A stretch of DNA of 64,000 bases, taken from Pararge aegeria. Taxonomy: Eukaryota; Arthropoda; Insecta; Lepidoptera; Nymphalidae. Below the pieces are notes generated by a model. The model made no database searches and was not told where the DNA came from. It saw only the letters and a program-made list of their open reading frames with translations. Both the position numbers and the translations under genes were made by a program. Location: positions 10,912,001 to 10,976,000 of the forward strand of contig NC_053187.1 in NCBI RefSeq assembly GCF_905163445.1, given 5' to 3'. Of the stretch, positions 11,101 through 21,019 are shown piece by piece; within the stretch, counting starts at the first letter, position 1, and each line of letters opens with the position of its first letter.

Positions 11101-11515
11101 AAAAAAAAGATAATTTATAGAAATGTAGAAATATTTCGGCTTAGATAGGGTACGACGGGTAGGAATCGACTTGACGTCAATTTAAGACATCTTAACCCAT
11201 CATTTCAGCGACCGGTCGTTTGATAGCCAGAGTCAAGTCGCGCTGATACCACTTTTTTTTTTATTGTATTCCTAAAACTGTTATTACTTTATAGCTTACT
11301 GGTCAAGAGATGCTGAAACTGGACCAAGCATTGCCAAACGCAACGGTGTCGCAGAGAGCTATCCCGATGAAGACGAAGAGCTGATACCTCTAGCGTCTCA
11401 CGAAGCACCCACAGCTTCCTCTGACGAACTGTCAGTTGCCGATAGCTGTCCCGACACTTCCTCAAAGTATCACAGCTGCGAGGCAGTCGAAACTGACGAC
11501 GATCTAAAACATTGA
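2069..11515 (+). CDS. Popdc: Popeye domain-containing protein, gene A (3' part; exons 2069-2176, 7843-8140, 11295-11515)
   Basis: Seen: three exons join in frame (phases 0, 0 and 1) into the C-terminal half of a Popeye protein. The first exon holds the FLDSPEF motif. The second opens with VSIVAASSCRYVYW and holds ARDITTKLYAMNN. The third encodes an acidic Ser/Asp/Glu-rich tail. Over the core, gene A aligns without gaps to gene B at 48-63 kb. Known: POPDC/Bves proteins are membrane proteins with three transmembrane segments whose cytosolic Popeye domain binds cAMP through the FxDSPEW...FQVT cassette and affects ion-channel trafficking and membrane function in muscle. Inferred: the N-terminus and membrane segments lie left of position 1. 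Odd: the usual Trp of SPEW is Phe, and the annotated stop TGA (11513-11515) is followed by 47 open codons in the same frame. No other family fits. Confidence 0.9.
2312..2490 (+). repeat. dispersed repeat with gcaggcgttactttgcgg start
   Basis: It is about 80% alike with 4909-5075 by eye, including catgatatattatgaaaatt, actccgcgaaa and ctacgcacgtttcgctccga. The class is unknown. Confidence 0.6.
2579..2885 (+). mobile_element. tRNA-headed SINE, family 2
   Basis: The head cgacctccctaacgcagccg with B-box-like ggttcgattcccggcagg is followed by a body ending ...caggtgagattgcaaggggctaac. It is diverged, so not a functional tRNA. A minus copy lies at 59866-60103 and a weak one at 45060-45190. Confidence 0.75.
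2925..3217 (+). pseudogene. LINE ORF2 C-terminal end and 3' tail (LINE-A)
   Basis: One frame reads RHRERWHPYVVDKRFLSTFL, then AAKMWNALPVTVFPATYNLS and FKARVNRLFLCKRAPT before a stop, followed by a poly(A) run at about 3202. This resembles the end of ORF2 in jockey/CR1-like non-LTR elements; the clade is not certain. It is heavily 5'-truncated. Confidence 0.75.
4909..5075 (+). repeat. dispersed repeat, second copy
   Basis: Same orientation and order as 2312-2490, both in one intron of gene A. It continues slightly further, to cggagcatcctcaggcgatg. Confidence 0.6.
7170..7515 (-). pseudogene. LINE-A 3' end copy
   Basis: On the minus strand the same HPYVVD...MWNALP-type region and 3' tail as at 2925-3217 can be read with frameshifts and stops. 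It lies in the same gene A intron, in opposite orientation. Confidence 0.7.
7690..7828 (+). repeat. LINE-like 3' tail abutting gene A exon
   Basis: It contains ggttgcctggcagagatcgc, gataaggccatttgtat and a tail with gtacaaataaagaataa, a form I know as a lepidopteran LINE 3' end. It ends about 15 bp before the exon at 7843, leaving very little native polypyrimidine sequence. Confidence 0.6.
7843..8140 (+). CDS. Popdc: gene A exon completing the Popeye domain
   Basis: The acceptor is tccttag|GTT and the donor TCCA|GTAAGT. The exon is 298 bp: 99 codons plus one base. It begins VSIVAASSCRYVYWQRSSLE, continues through LIARDITTKLYAMNN, and ends in a basic Pro-rich segment (KPPPPTTVQPVPPEKRS). Gene B splits the equivalent region at LI|GKDIT, whereas gene A has no intron there. 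The exon is hemmed in by transposons: a LINE-like tail ends about 15 bp upstream, and a SINE sits two bases inside the next intron. Confidence 0.9.
8156..8472 (+). mobile_element. SINE family 1 (tRNA-headed, GAT-tailed), complete, with 13-bp TSD
   Basis: It has head, B-box-like gagttcgaatcc, body and (GAT)n tail. It is flanked by perfect 13-bp duplications AAGTGGAAATAGT at 8143-8155 and 8473-8485. The left duplication overlaps the GTAAGT donor of the gene A exon. This is the best preserved copy and shows the family's true ends. Confidence 0.9.
8540..8725 (+). repeat. LINE 3'-region repeat (LINE-B)
   Basis: It contains ggtgctgtattctggtctt, taattataggcacgtaaag, ggttgatggacacaggcggg, cacattgcaggatgtgttcc and tgcccgcctagcgagg; it is shared with 56760-56935 and 57003-57160. 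The class is from memory of lepidopteran LINE tails. Confidence 0.55.
9000..9190 (+). repeat. LINE 3' end
   Basis: It ends aaggccgcctttgcactc ... gttgcaataaagtttttcta followed by ttctattc repeats, a lepidopteran non-LTR element 3' end. The minus-strand relative is at 10612-10745. Confidence 0.6.
10612..10745 (-). repeat. LINE 3' end, minus strand
   Basis: The minus strand reads gataagaccacctttgcacg ... gtgtgtgcaataaagacttc, matching the 9000-9190 tail pattern. Confidence 0.6.
11295..11515 (+). CDS. Popdc: gene A terminal exon, acidic C-terminal tail, ending at TGA
   Basis: The acceptor follows a T-rich tract and reads ttactttatag|CT; the two bases CT complete the codon begun by the A left over from the previous exon (Thr). 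The peptide starts YWSRDAETGPSIAK and is rich in Asp, Glu and Ser, ending DDDLKH before TGA 11513-11515. The same frame stays open to TAA 11657 (see the separate entry). A candidate poly(A) signal AATAAA is at 11673-11678. Function of the tail is unknown; POPDC C-termini are variable cytosolic regions. Confidence 0.85.
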
Positions 11516-11549
11516 CACATAAACGATGATTTGTCATCGTTTATGTGTC
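11514..11549. repeat. perfect 16-bp hairpin overlapping the gene A stop codon
   Basis: Arms GACACATAAACGATGA (11514-11529) and TCATCGTTTATGTGTC (11534-11549) are perfect reverse complements around a 4-base TTTG loop. The left arm begins at the second base of TGA 11513-11515. In RNA the stem would form immediately at or after the stop codon. Confidence 0.9.
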
Positions 11550-11659
11550 CTGACAATATGGAGGAAATTGAAACGTCGCTTACATTTTGCAATACGAAAA
11601 CAGTTTCGTCAGAAAGCCTTTTCGCAATAGATGATGAGAAAGTGTTGACGGATCAATAA
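11516..11659 (+). CDS. Popdc: possible C-terminal extension of gene A beyond an in-frame TGA
   Basis: Directly after TGA 11513-11515, in the same frame, 47 codons run to TAA 11657-11659. The predicted peptide begins HINDDLSSFMCPDN and ends DDEKVLTDQ; like the tail before the stop it is acidic and Ser/Thr-rich. A perfect hairpin (arms 11514-11529 and 11534-11549) starts within the stop codon. Options are stop-codon readthrough, a recent nonsense change in a once longer protein, or chance; about one random 47-codon stretch in ten lacks a stop, so length alone proves little, but composition favours former or present coding. No Sec claim is made. Confidence 0.5.
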   Translation, partial: HINDDLSSFMCPDNMEEIETSLTFCNTKTVSSESLFAIDDEKVLTDQ

Positions 11660-12062
11660 TTTCAAGCTAGTAAATAAATACTACAAGCATAGAGACTGCA
11701 AACATATTATTGAAATGTATTTTTTTAGATTACATTATGCCTAAAATCCTATCAAAATATGTTTATATTTATGATTTGCTTTCGCAAACTCCAAATGTAA
11801 TGAATGTTTTGATTTATCGCTTTTGCGAGTATGTTAAGTGAATAAAATGATGTATTGAAGCTTTTTTTATAATTAGTTGGTAAATAAATTTTAATAATAT
11901 TTTTGTATATATAAACGCTTTCAATAAAAGTTACAATCATCTAAGTATACTTAATTAATTCATAATTAAAGCTGGAAATAAATAAAATAATATTATTATT
12001 TATCATTGCCGCACTATTATATTTTCCTCGTATTTAGTAATTTTATTTATAAAAAGTCGATG

Positions 12063-12149
12063 AAAAAGTAATTTTCGTAATGAAAGTTCGTAATTTTTAA
12101 AGACCTATTCTTTAAAAATTACGAACTTTCATTACGAAAATTACTTTTT
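12063..12149. repeat. perfect hairpin, 40-bp arms
   Basis: Arms 12063-12102 and 12110-12149 are perfect reverse complements around a 7-base loop (acctatt). The sequence is AT-rich with no coding. Confidence 0.95.
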
Positions 12150-12593
12150 AGTATTAAGAGTAGGACCAAGTTGTTTGCCAGGCAGAAAATATAGAACAAA
12201 ACAGCTTTAGAAGGTAGCTACTTCCACTTCTTCGAAACTGCTATCTCGTAAAGATTAGAAAGATTTTTTTTTAACATAATTTATGTACCTATTGAATTGT
12301 AATATTTATGCCGTTATCTGGAAACAGAAATGGGTTCTTATTACTTTCTTGGAAATATTGGTATCTCAGTATAGTTTAAATCATAGATTTATCTCTCGTT
12401 TTCTTTACTAAGTTATATCGATCGATCAAAGCTTCAAATAGTCCTATCAAGTTAGTATAGTATAGTATTGTATAGTACTCCAACACCAACTTATACTATT
12501 AACTAATACTATTAAAATAACGTTTCATGTAATGATAAGAAAAGTAGGTAGCTAACCTACCTCTATTACATTAAGACCTAGAAAATCTTGATT

Positions 12594-12857
12594 TCAGTAA
12601 GGCAATCCATTACCTACCGTGTTTCCCTTTAAAACATTGAAAACAGCACATACGTCATTGTCACTACAATGACTAGTGATTGTATCACAGTATATTTCCA
12701 CCAGGTATTTAGCCACTCCCAGCAAAACGTAACATCCAATTAATGGTGGAATTCCAACACCTTGAATGTATGTAGCTAGCATAATACATTCGGTGTATTC
12801 ACTTTGCATGCTATAGTTGGAACGCTGGATTGAAATAAAATTGATCCAAACAATCAT
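12594..12857 (-). CDS. unrecognised hydrophobic ORF, possible exon
   Basis: An 87-codon minus-strand ORF, open further upstream without a Met, contains a hydrophobic stretch (IQGVGIPPLIGCYVLLGVAK) and a Cys-rich part. A possible donor (ACG|GTAGGT) follows GNT. Composition is more protein-like than the surrounding random ORFs, but I recognise no family, and no partner exon is evident on this strand. It may be an exon of an unknown membrane protein, an old transposon ORF, or chance. Confidence 0.25.
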   Translation of the reverse strand: MIVWINFISIQRSNYSMQSEYTECIMLATYIQGVGIPPLIGCYVLLGVAKYLVEIYCDTITSHCSDNDVCAVFNVLKGNTVGNGLPY

Positions 12858-13109
12858 GACCTTTCCATAAACACCAATACATTTAGGGTCAATAATAGGA
12901 AAGGTACTACGGAAAATTATGTTTAGATAAGATCGGTCTCTACAGCCAGTAGAGTGAATTAATTATCAAATAATTACTTATTATTTACTCGATATATTCC
13001 AATATTCTTAGGTATAGCAATGTGGGTACTCAAGAACGATAGACTCTCTACTTTAAGAGTGACGGGAAACGGATGGCTGAGGCCGAAGGTCGGTGAGGGA
13101 AAGGGTATG

Positions 13110-13235
13110 TCCAATAAATATACTACGACACTTCACACATCGCCATCTAGCCCCAAAGTAGGCGTAGCCTGTTTTACGGGTACTAAGATGAATGATGATT
13201 ATGTTTATGAATTATATACATAAAAACTTATGTCA
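13110..13235 (-). mobile_element. SINE family 3, 3' fragment on minus strand
   Basis: It contains the complements of the 33527 copy: tatactacgacacttcacac, atcgccatctagccccaaag and gggtactaagatgaatga. Confidence 0.7.
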
Positions 13236-13565
13236 ATCTTATGAATATAAATTTTCATCACTCAAACATTTTCCAGCTCTGGGTATCGAAGCAAAAGAAA
13301 GAATGCATTATGCAGGGTCGCTGCCCACTACGCTTATCGGCCTTTACCAGCATTATCCAGGCTAATATTGGATTGATAGTGATAATAATTATGAATTAGG
13401 TGGTAGCTAGGATTGAAATGTGTTTTAGTAAACACAATTTTGCCCTGTTTATATCCACTGAGAAGTTTCCATAATAAGGTCTCACGTGTAGCTGATACTA
13501 AAATCTGGTCTAATCAGTTCCGATTAATAAATGAAGCAAGGACTATTATCCAAATATGGTTATAG

Positions 13566-13879
13566 CACTGAATTGAGAACACACAGAACTCTCAATCAGC
13601 CATTATTGCATGCAGTGAATCGTGTCCAAAAACAGCGAAAATAACCCGTACACGCTTCACTTCACACCCACGCAATGTTGCTAGCTCGCAAACTTTTCCA
13701 TTTGCCCCATTTCATGGTAAACGTTTAGAACATTAGATGTAAAATAATAACTGTCAACTGCGAAATGGAATAATGTGACTAACCGCCTAGCCTATTCGAG
13801 AAACACTACTAAATTGGAGTGCATTTTGATGCATCAATATTAGTCGTCTACACGGTTTCTGTATGTTCTTAATTCTGTA
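13566..13879 (-). mobile_element. MITE copy, about 314 bp, opposite orientation to 25238-25483
   Basis: Terminal inverted repeats cactgaattgagaacacac and its complement near tgtatgttcttaattctgta. The interior matches the complement of the 25.2-kb copy (tcagccattattgcatgcag, gtgtccaaaaacag). Flanking duplications are no longer recognisable, so it is an older copy. Confidence 0.75.
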
Positions 13880-14775
13880 ACAGCGTCAAAAGCGTCGACT
13901 GACTAACTCCTCTTTTTAGGTCGATGATAAATTAAAGTAAGAGTTTTGTATAAAAAACTTAAAGAAGACAACAGACAAGACATTAATAACGTATTTTTTT
14001 AAACATTGGCAAAAAGTGCTGGTGCACTTGTGGTGGTGTGGTGGTGGAATCTGGTGATTCCAAACATGAAATAATATAAAATAGTTGAATTTTATTTGTA
14101 ATTTAATTTATTCTAATTTTAATTTTAGATTTTTATTAATTGTTGTTTTATTTATTTATTTTGTTATGTTTTAAATCTGAGTGTCTTTTATATTTATTTT
14201 AGGTTAACCTCTCAATTTTGTATATGGGTCCCCGACCTGAAATAAAATGATTTTATTTTTTATTTTTTTATTTATTTATTTACATACCAAGATATGAACA
14301 CAATCTTCTATTATAGTCACTTTCTTCAACGAGAGGTTCGGCTTGTACTGTGCTATTGGGATGATGATAATAATGAAAAAGGACAATGAATTATTAGCTA
14401 TCGCAACGCTTGCTTCTAGATCATTAAGGATATAATATAACGATAAATAAGTTCTCAATTGATTAGAAGCAAGAATTTCATTACAGCAAACAAGTTGTTT
14501 CACAAACCATCAATTCGATTTCTTTATTAAGATGTGCCTGCTATCGAGAGCTGACTAATCCTTGTAAATTCGCATCACAACGTAACAGGTAAGTGATGTT
14601 TACGTTCCATACCGATATTAACCGATGTTGATTATGTAAATAAAATGAGACCAATCCAACGGATTAACAGGTAGTATTTGATACGACCTGTGGTTACATA
14701 CTCGGATTATAATGGTAAAATACCCACTGTAGGAAATAATGACTAAGCTTATGAATGGATAGAATAATGTGTTCC

Positions 14776-15050
14776 ATCATATCAACCCTTTACCGGCCCA
14801 CTACAGAGCATGGGGTCAAGGCATGATCAACCACGCTGGCTCAGTGCGGATTGGTGGAATCTACGCACCTTTGAGAAAATTACGGAGAACTCTCAGGCAT
14901 GCAGTTTCCTCACGATGTTTTATTTGAAGCAAGTGATATTTTAATAGCTTAAAACACACATAACTCAGAAAAGTAAAAGGTGCTTGTTGGGATTCGAACT
15001 CAGCCCCCCGAAAGTGAAGTCAAAGTTCTATCCACTGGGCTATCACCGCT
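14776..15050 (-). mobile_element. SINE family 1, minus strand
   Basis: Reads on the minus strand from agcggtgatagcccagtgga through gggattcgaact-type B box and ggaaactgcatgcctgag to ccggtaaagggttgatatga. Nearly full length. Confidence 0.85.
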
Positions 15051-16159
15051 GTACCGTAACCATCGTTAGAAACGATATTAAAGCTTACATTTTGGCGATA
15101 AAAAGATCTTAAGAACCATTCTTAGCACGTTACTTATATGTTCCTGCAAGGAAAAATGATTATTTTCTTTTTACGTAGTACCAAAGGGTAACATAAGTTA
15201 TTGTAGGTTTCATTAGCATCAACATTCTTTATAAATCGATGTCGTGCAGCTGAAGACTGCAGATGGTCAACCTAGCGACGCATTAAAAGGCAGAACTCTC
15301 AACAAGATCTAATACAGAAAGTATCAAAAGCGCAAAACTGGACCTGGGTATATTATTACGTAATTATACCTTCACCTAATCAAACACTTTATGGGAGGCC
15401 ACTGCTCTCACTCGTAGCGTAGAGCCAATTAATCAACTAGAACCGATTCGGTATCGACTCATTATCAATTACATTAGTACCTACCTACCTATACATACGC
15501 ATTCGATTTTAATCAGAGCGTACAACCTGGAGGGAGTTGTTAACTGATAGACATTATTAGGATTTAATTAGAGCGTACAGCTTTAATAATAATTGATGTG
15601 TGGGTAGATATGGAATATTCTTTTATTAAATAAATAATTTCGCAATTCTAAGGGCGATTTGGAGTAAGAAAATGTAACTAAGTTACATTTCCTTGCAGAT
15701 ATTTCTGTAGCTATAATTATGTTACTAATAATGATGTTATATACTCTACGGATTCCAAACCGGAGTTTTCACTGATCTATATAAATATTACATGTTCTAG
15801 TAAATTTTTGGTATAAATTGGTGAAAATACACTTGTCTAGGCTTACTTAAATCCATAATAAATTGGCACTTGAAAGTCAATCAAAGAATTTCGAAGGTTG
15901 GTACGGATTAATCATCTGTCTGAAAAGTTTTTCCCAATTTTAAAGTGAGATTGAGAAGACGAAGCAACAAAGCAGCGGAAGCAGACTAGGATGGACTTAA
16001 ATGGACGGTTAGCTACAAACTGTTACAAAGTGTAATTTTAATGCAATCTCACCTACCTGCGTATTCAGAAATTTTCTGTCAGTTGCTAATCGGTACTAAA
16101 GTAGGTACCTATATTATTATTTATGAACCCCCGACGAACGACATAGTGTTATAACACGT

Positions 16160-16222
16160 ATTTGTGTGTGCGTGTGTGTGTGTTTGTTTATTCGCGCGAT
16201 TTTGTGTGTGTGTGTGCGTGTG
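16160..16222 (+). repeat. TG-rich microsatellite
   Basis: Two interrupted (TG)n runs separated by tttgtttattcgcgcga. Confidence 0.85.
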
Positions 16223-19131
16223 ATTAATGGGTATGGGTTGTAAATTTAGTTGGTTAAGCTAATCTCATCGGTGTCAATGCGGCCTTACTCTGAAAAGCCA
16301 ATTTGCGGTCTTCCCTGGAGACAAATCAGGTATAAATAATTTCACTTACTATAGTTTCAATAAAAACCATAAAGATTACGCCCCAATTCGACAAATCTTG
16401 CGATAGTTCTAAAAAAGCGTGATAATGAAGTTTTATCGCTAGAAGCTATTACTTCTATAATTTTATAATAGAACCCAAATTTAACGATACACAAAATCAC
16501 CAATGCTAGTTTTTGATATATAAAAATGTTTCGATTAAAAGTTAACGTAACCTACGGAATCTACCATAAAGTACACCTCATTAGAAGGAAAGAAAAATTA
16601 TGTTGTTTTACACAATCGATTTTAGATTTATATCATGGCACGGCAGCCCAAATCGAAGAAAGTTTCCCAATCACGAAACCAGGTAGGTACTTCAAAAGTT
16701 GTTGTGCTTTTCAGGTGTTTTGTAATTTATTGTCTTCAACTGCCTGCTGAATTTGCAGTAATCATATGCATATTTTCCATTTGCAGATAAATTACTACTA
16801 TACACAATGTTGGGCGGAATATTAACACACACAAGAAAACCACTCCAAAAAAGAATTAGGAACTAGTACACTGAAAAATTATTGTCACTAGTTCAATGAA
16901 TTTTTTGCCAATATAATTTAATTCTAAGTTTTACAGTATATCTCTAGCGGCCATATAATTTTTTATTCGCTCGATTTATAGTACTCCTTTTAAAAATATT
17001 ATAAAAGATAATAAAACAACATTCATAAAGACTAAAGATCCCTCTTTATTTTATTTGTTATTTTTTTATTTTTTTAAAAAAACCTTTTTTTTTAACTTAC
17101 CTAAAATATAATTAAATGATTGTTGACAATACTTTGTCTTATTAGAAAAGTAAGGAACATTGCCTGATTCTCAAATTACTCAACTTATATAAGCGACAAT
17201 ATAATAACTCAATGGCTTACGTTCATAGGGGTCGTTGCAAGACATTTAGATAAGAATCGGATCAACAAAGTTGGCCAAGGCTGACTCGTACTGACCGCGA
17301 TGGCAGCCGCTAGGCTCTCTTATCCACATTCGCTATTCTTGAGCATTGTGTGATTTAGCGTTTTACACGTTATCAGATTGCCTTAGCCACAAAAGGGCCT
17401 TTAAAATGCTCGAGTAAATCGATAACTGAGTGAACTGTTCTACTTACTAAACAAGTAAAGCACATCGTTAAGGTGCATTATCTAAGCTCACGTTGTTCGC
17501 TCCTCATGAAGCTCCAAACCTCTCAATAGAATAATGGAAATTGATATATCTCTATCACTATATTTATGTATATTCGTACGCCTGCCCATCTGACCGTTTC
17601 TCAAGACATTCATTCTGAGATACAGCTTAAATTATACAAAGTTCATACTAAATACCTTCCTACTTATATTTTCAATAACTTTTTATTGCTGGCAATGTAA
17701 ACATATCTACAGCAAAACATATCTTTAGAGTGCTTTGATGTTCGAATTTTAAGGAAAACTGAAATCGTTGTATAATTTTGGTTTTTAGAAATCAACGTTA
17801 TATCGTTAGAATAAAATATATTATAAGGGAGCAGTTCATAGCTACACAACTAAGTTCGCGAGTTCTAACAGCACACAAGGAAGTTAAGTCTATCTACATG
17901 ATTTATACTTGAATAAACGGATTTAACTGTGAAAAAGGCTTCCTCCATACTTCGTGCTCGAATACAGAAGCCCTGTGTTAGAAATTTGGAAAACTTGGTT
18001 CATAGTATTAACAGAAGTAGATCTTTTGCGACAGCATAACTTATTATTATCCAAAATAATATTACGAGTATAAATTAAAAAGTGTCTGTTCCTGCATTTG
18101 TTTAGATATTTGTTACCTTTTAACGCATACATTTCTGAACAGATTTCGATAAAATTTGGCAAGGAGATAGATTGCCTGATGGAGAAGTTTAGAGAACACT
18201 TTTGAAGTATGAAAAACAAACGTTTTCGCGTGATTAATAAAAATATAGAAATAAACGCTGATCAATTTTAGATAATAGCACGTACTTAATTTATAAAGTT
18301 TAGTTTGGTAACTAAGTAGTAAAAACTGAGCAGAGGGAGGTCCTGGCTTTTCTTGTAGTCACTTAACATATTCTGGATAAATATTCCAGAATTTATAGAC
18401 ACTATTCACTTATGTAAAGCTTAGTTTTATTGCTGCTGACTCGTTCATTTGAATTTTATCAAGGGCGAATCTGATTGCATAAAAATGTAGAAAATTTGTA
18501 CTTGCATTTTGTTTGTAAGACTTAAGGATTACCCGACACAATGTTTATAAATAGATATAGTCATCTCCATCTAATGTACACTGATGATATGGCTATATTA
18601 ATATTTTTGACTACGCTAAACTATTGAAAATATTTGCGAAATTCTTTCCACTAAAGATAAATTTATCTTACACTAGCTAGATCTTAAACGAGAACTCTTA
18701 TCAAAATAAGTTAGGGATGATTATTTGCCTTCGATTTTTGCTTAGGCTAGGTCGCATTGAAAAACGTTATTCAAGTCTCCCCGACGTCAATACATCGGTC
18801 TTAATCCTCGTGGCCTCCTCGTCCTAACATAGACAGTGGCAAACGTTCTGATCTACATTTTCAAAGTCGCTCAGCTTGATTGACGGAGCAGGCTCTCGCA
18901 GGAGAATGATACTGGCATAACACAAGACCATAAGCCACTTTAATTAACCTGTTACAAACGACTACAATCAGTCATCGTAAAAGTTAATGACCGTTTGACC
19001 CGAAAATCCTAGGTTGAGATCTTCAGAGTATACTTTGACTTTGCTAAAGTTAGTGCTACAACTAAACAGATTTATGTCGGACTTATAACTTTGTCGCGTT
19101 TTAAAAAATTCTTAAGCCTTAAGTAAGGCAT

Positions 19132-19450
19132 GAAGCGGTGATAGCTTAGTGGTTAGGGCTTCGGCTTCCTTTCTGGGGACCGAGTTTGATCCCCGGCACG
19201 CACATCTAACCTTCCAGAGTTTTGTGCTTTTTTAATTTAAGCAATTAAAATATCTCTTGCTTTAAAGGCGAAGGAAAACATCTTGAGGAAACGTGCATGC
19301 CTGAGAGTCCTGCACAACTTTCTCAAAAGCGTGTGAAGGCTTTCAATCCGCACTTGGCCAACGTGGACGACTACGGACTAAACTCTTCTCATTCTGAGAA
19401 GAGACCCGTGGCTAGTAGTGGGCCGGTAATGGGTTAATAATGAATGATAC
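19132..19450 (+). mobile_element. SINE family 1
   Basis: It runs from gaagcggtgatagcttagtg to gggccggtaatgggttaata. Nearly full length. Confidence 0.85.
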
Positions 19451-20519
19451 GGTTAGTCAAATCACTTCTTACGGAGCCTTAGAGTAGTGACCGCGTGCAA
19501 TTTAAGTTTATAAGGTCGTCATTTAGAGCGATAGACGCGACGATATTAGAAGTTTGGCGGGAGGAGGCAAGATCACGTTGACTGAGAAACGGATCTTATG
19601 GCGCTTTATAGGTCAATGTCCAGCCGTGGGCGTCGATTTGTCGATATACTCGTAACATAGATGGTGAGTTTTCATATATTTTTAGATTTTAATCCAACTA
19701 TTCTATTATGAGTCTGATTGTGTATATTATTTAATAGTCGGTGTGGAGACGGTAAGGCTGCATCAGTGGAAGGTTCCGTTAACAACTGGACCTCTGCCAA
19801 CCGCTAATCGTCACGCAGTTATACATTCAATCGCGGAGGCCAGTGCTTCAGGCGCTCATAAATAAAATAATTCATAGCACAGCCTTAAATTCTGTGCTAA
19901 CAACCGTTTGCCCGTGTCACATAAATTACTAGTTAACCTGGACAGTTTGCAATAAAAAACCGCTATTGTCGTAGTATTTTCTCCTAACTGTAAGAACTCT
20001 CAAAGACTTGCCAAATACCGAATATTCAGCAAGCCAGGTTTACATCTTTAACACGCGATGTATGATAACCGAGATCTTAGTCATAGGTAGTTAAATGTTT
20101 GGAGGTAAGTATTAAACGAAATCAGTGAGACAAATAAAACTAACTAATAGTCCCTTAATCCTTTATCCTTGATGGATTAAAGGCGTACATTTAGTATCTA
20201 TTAGAATTGGACGGTACGATTAACCTAAAGTTATGAGCGAAACATGTAATATTCATGCCAAATACTATAACCGATTCTGTAGCACATAAATTCTAAACGA
20301 AACTACATTTATTTACATGGTTCTAAAATTAGTGCTATCCTTTTAATACTGTATCCCTTGAAATAAGTTACCACTATTTTAAGAGATGTAAATGTTATTT
20401 AGTTAAGTTATATGTACACAACAGACTTAGCACTCTGACTTCTTCAATATAGCTACTTCATTACTTTTCTTTATATTTTTACAATTTTAAGTACTTAACA
20501 TGTAACGGTCTACGCAGCA

Positions 20520-20711
20520 ATGATATCTAAGAATGCTTTAGGAAGAAAGATTTCTGAGATTCCCGGGTTCGACATTTTGTTAAGTAAAATTAGAAACCAT
20601 AGTGTCCAAATTGGCTTAGTGATAAAAATTTCCAACTACTCGACTCGATACCTGAAAATTTCTGGACTTGTGCCGAGTTCTATAAATGTGTCAATACTGG
20701 TCAGTCACTGA
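20520..20711 (+). repeat. possible repeat with tRNA-like ttcccgggttcgac
   Basis: An open frame of 63 codons is not protein-like to me; the cccgggttcgac block resembles a SINE or LINE boundary. No second copy is seen in the window. Confidence 0.2.
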
Positions 20712-21019
20712 TATATCTTTACTAAAAATGGTTCAATTTATATTGTTACCTTAGATTGAATCTCGTATTGTACATCCCTACGTTTATTTAATCCCGTCTC
20801 TCCAAGATGATTCGATTCCAGTGAAAGGCGACTTGTCGATGCGTAAAAAGGTTAAGTAAGCGTGACTAAGCAACTCCATTCAGAGACAGTGTAAAATGTT
20901 CGAATTGAAACGGCATAAAAATCGTATAGGTATATTTGATGTGATGCGGCTAGTGGACGAGTTGATGTTGTACAATAATTTTATTGATAATATCTAAAGT
21001 AGGTAGTAGCGAGATGTGA

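Larger units (their letters stand above)
8141..11294 (+). other. gene A intron 3.2 kb
   Basis: It opens with a SINE inserted two bases after the donor GT. A LINE 3'-region repeat (8540-8725), a LINE tail ending in ttctatt repeats (9000-9190), a Lep1 end fragment (10508-10555) and a minus-strand LINE tail (10612-10745) follow. The rest is AT-rich without features. Confidence 0.7.
11660..21019. other. intergenic region between gene A and the GC-rich block
   Basis: It holds the gene A poly(A) signal region, a perfect 40-bp-arm hairpin (12063-12149), a hydrophobic minus ORF (12594-12857), SINE-3 and SINE-1 copies, a MITE (13566-13879) and a TG microsatellite (16160-16220). The stretch 16.2-19.1 kb shows nothing recognisable. 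The stretch 19460-19860 is mildly GC-richer but unassigned. Confidence 0.6.

Noticed and set aside
11513..11515. TGA of gene A as a selenocysteine codon
   Set aside because: Lepidoptera studied so far lack selenoproteins, and the hairpin here is a plain perfect stem without the SECIS core; readthrough or nonsense is more likely.
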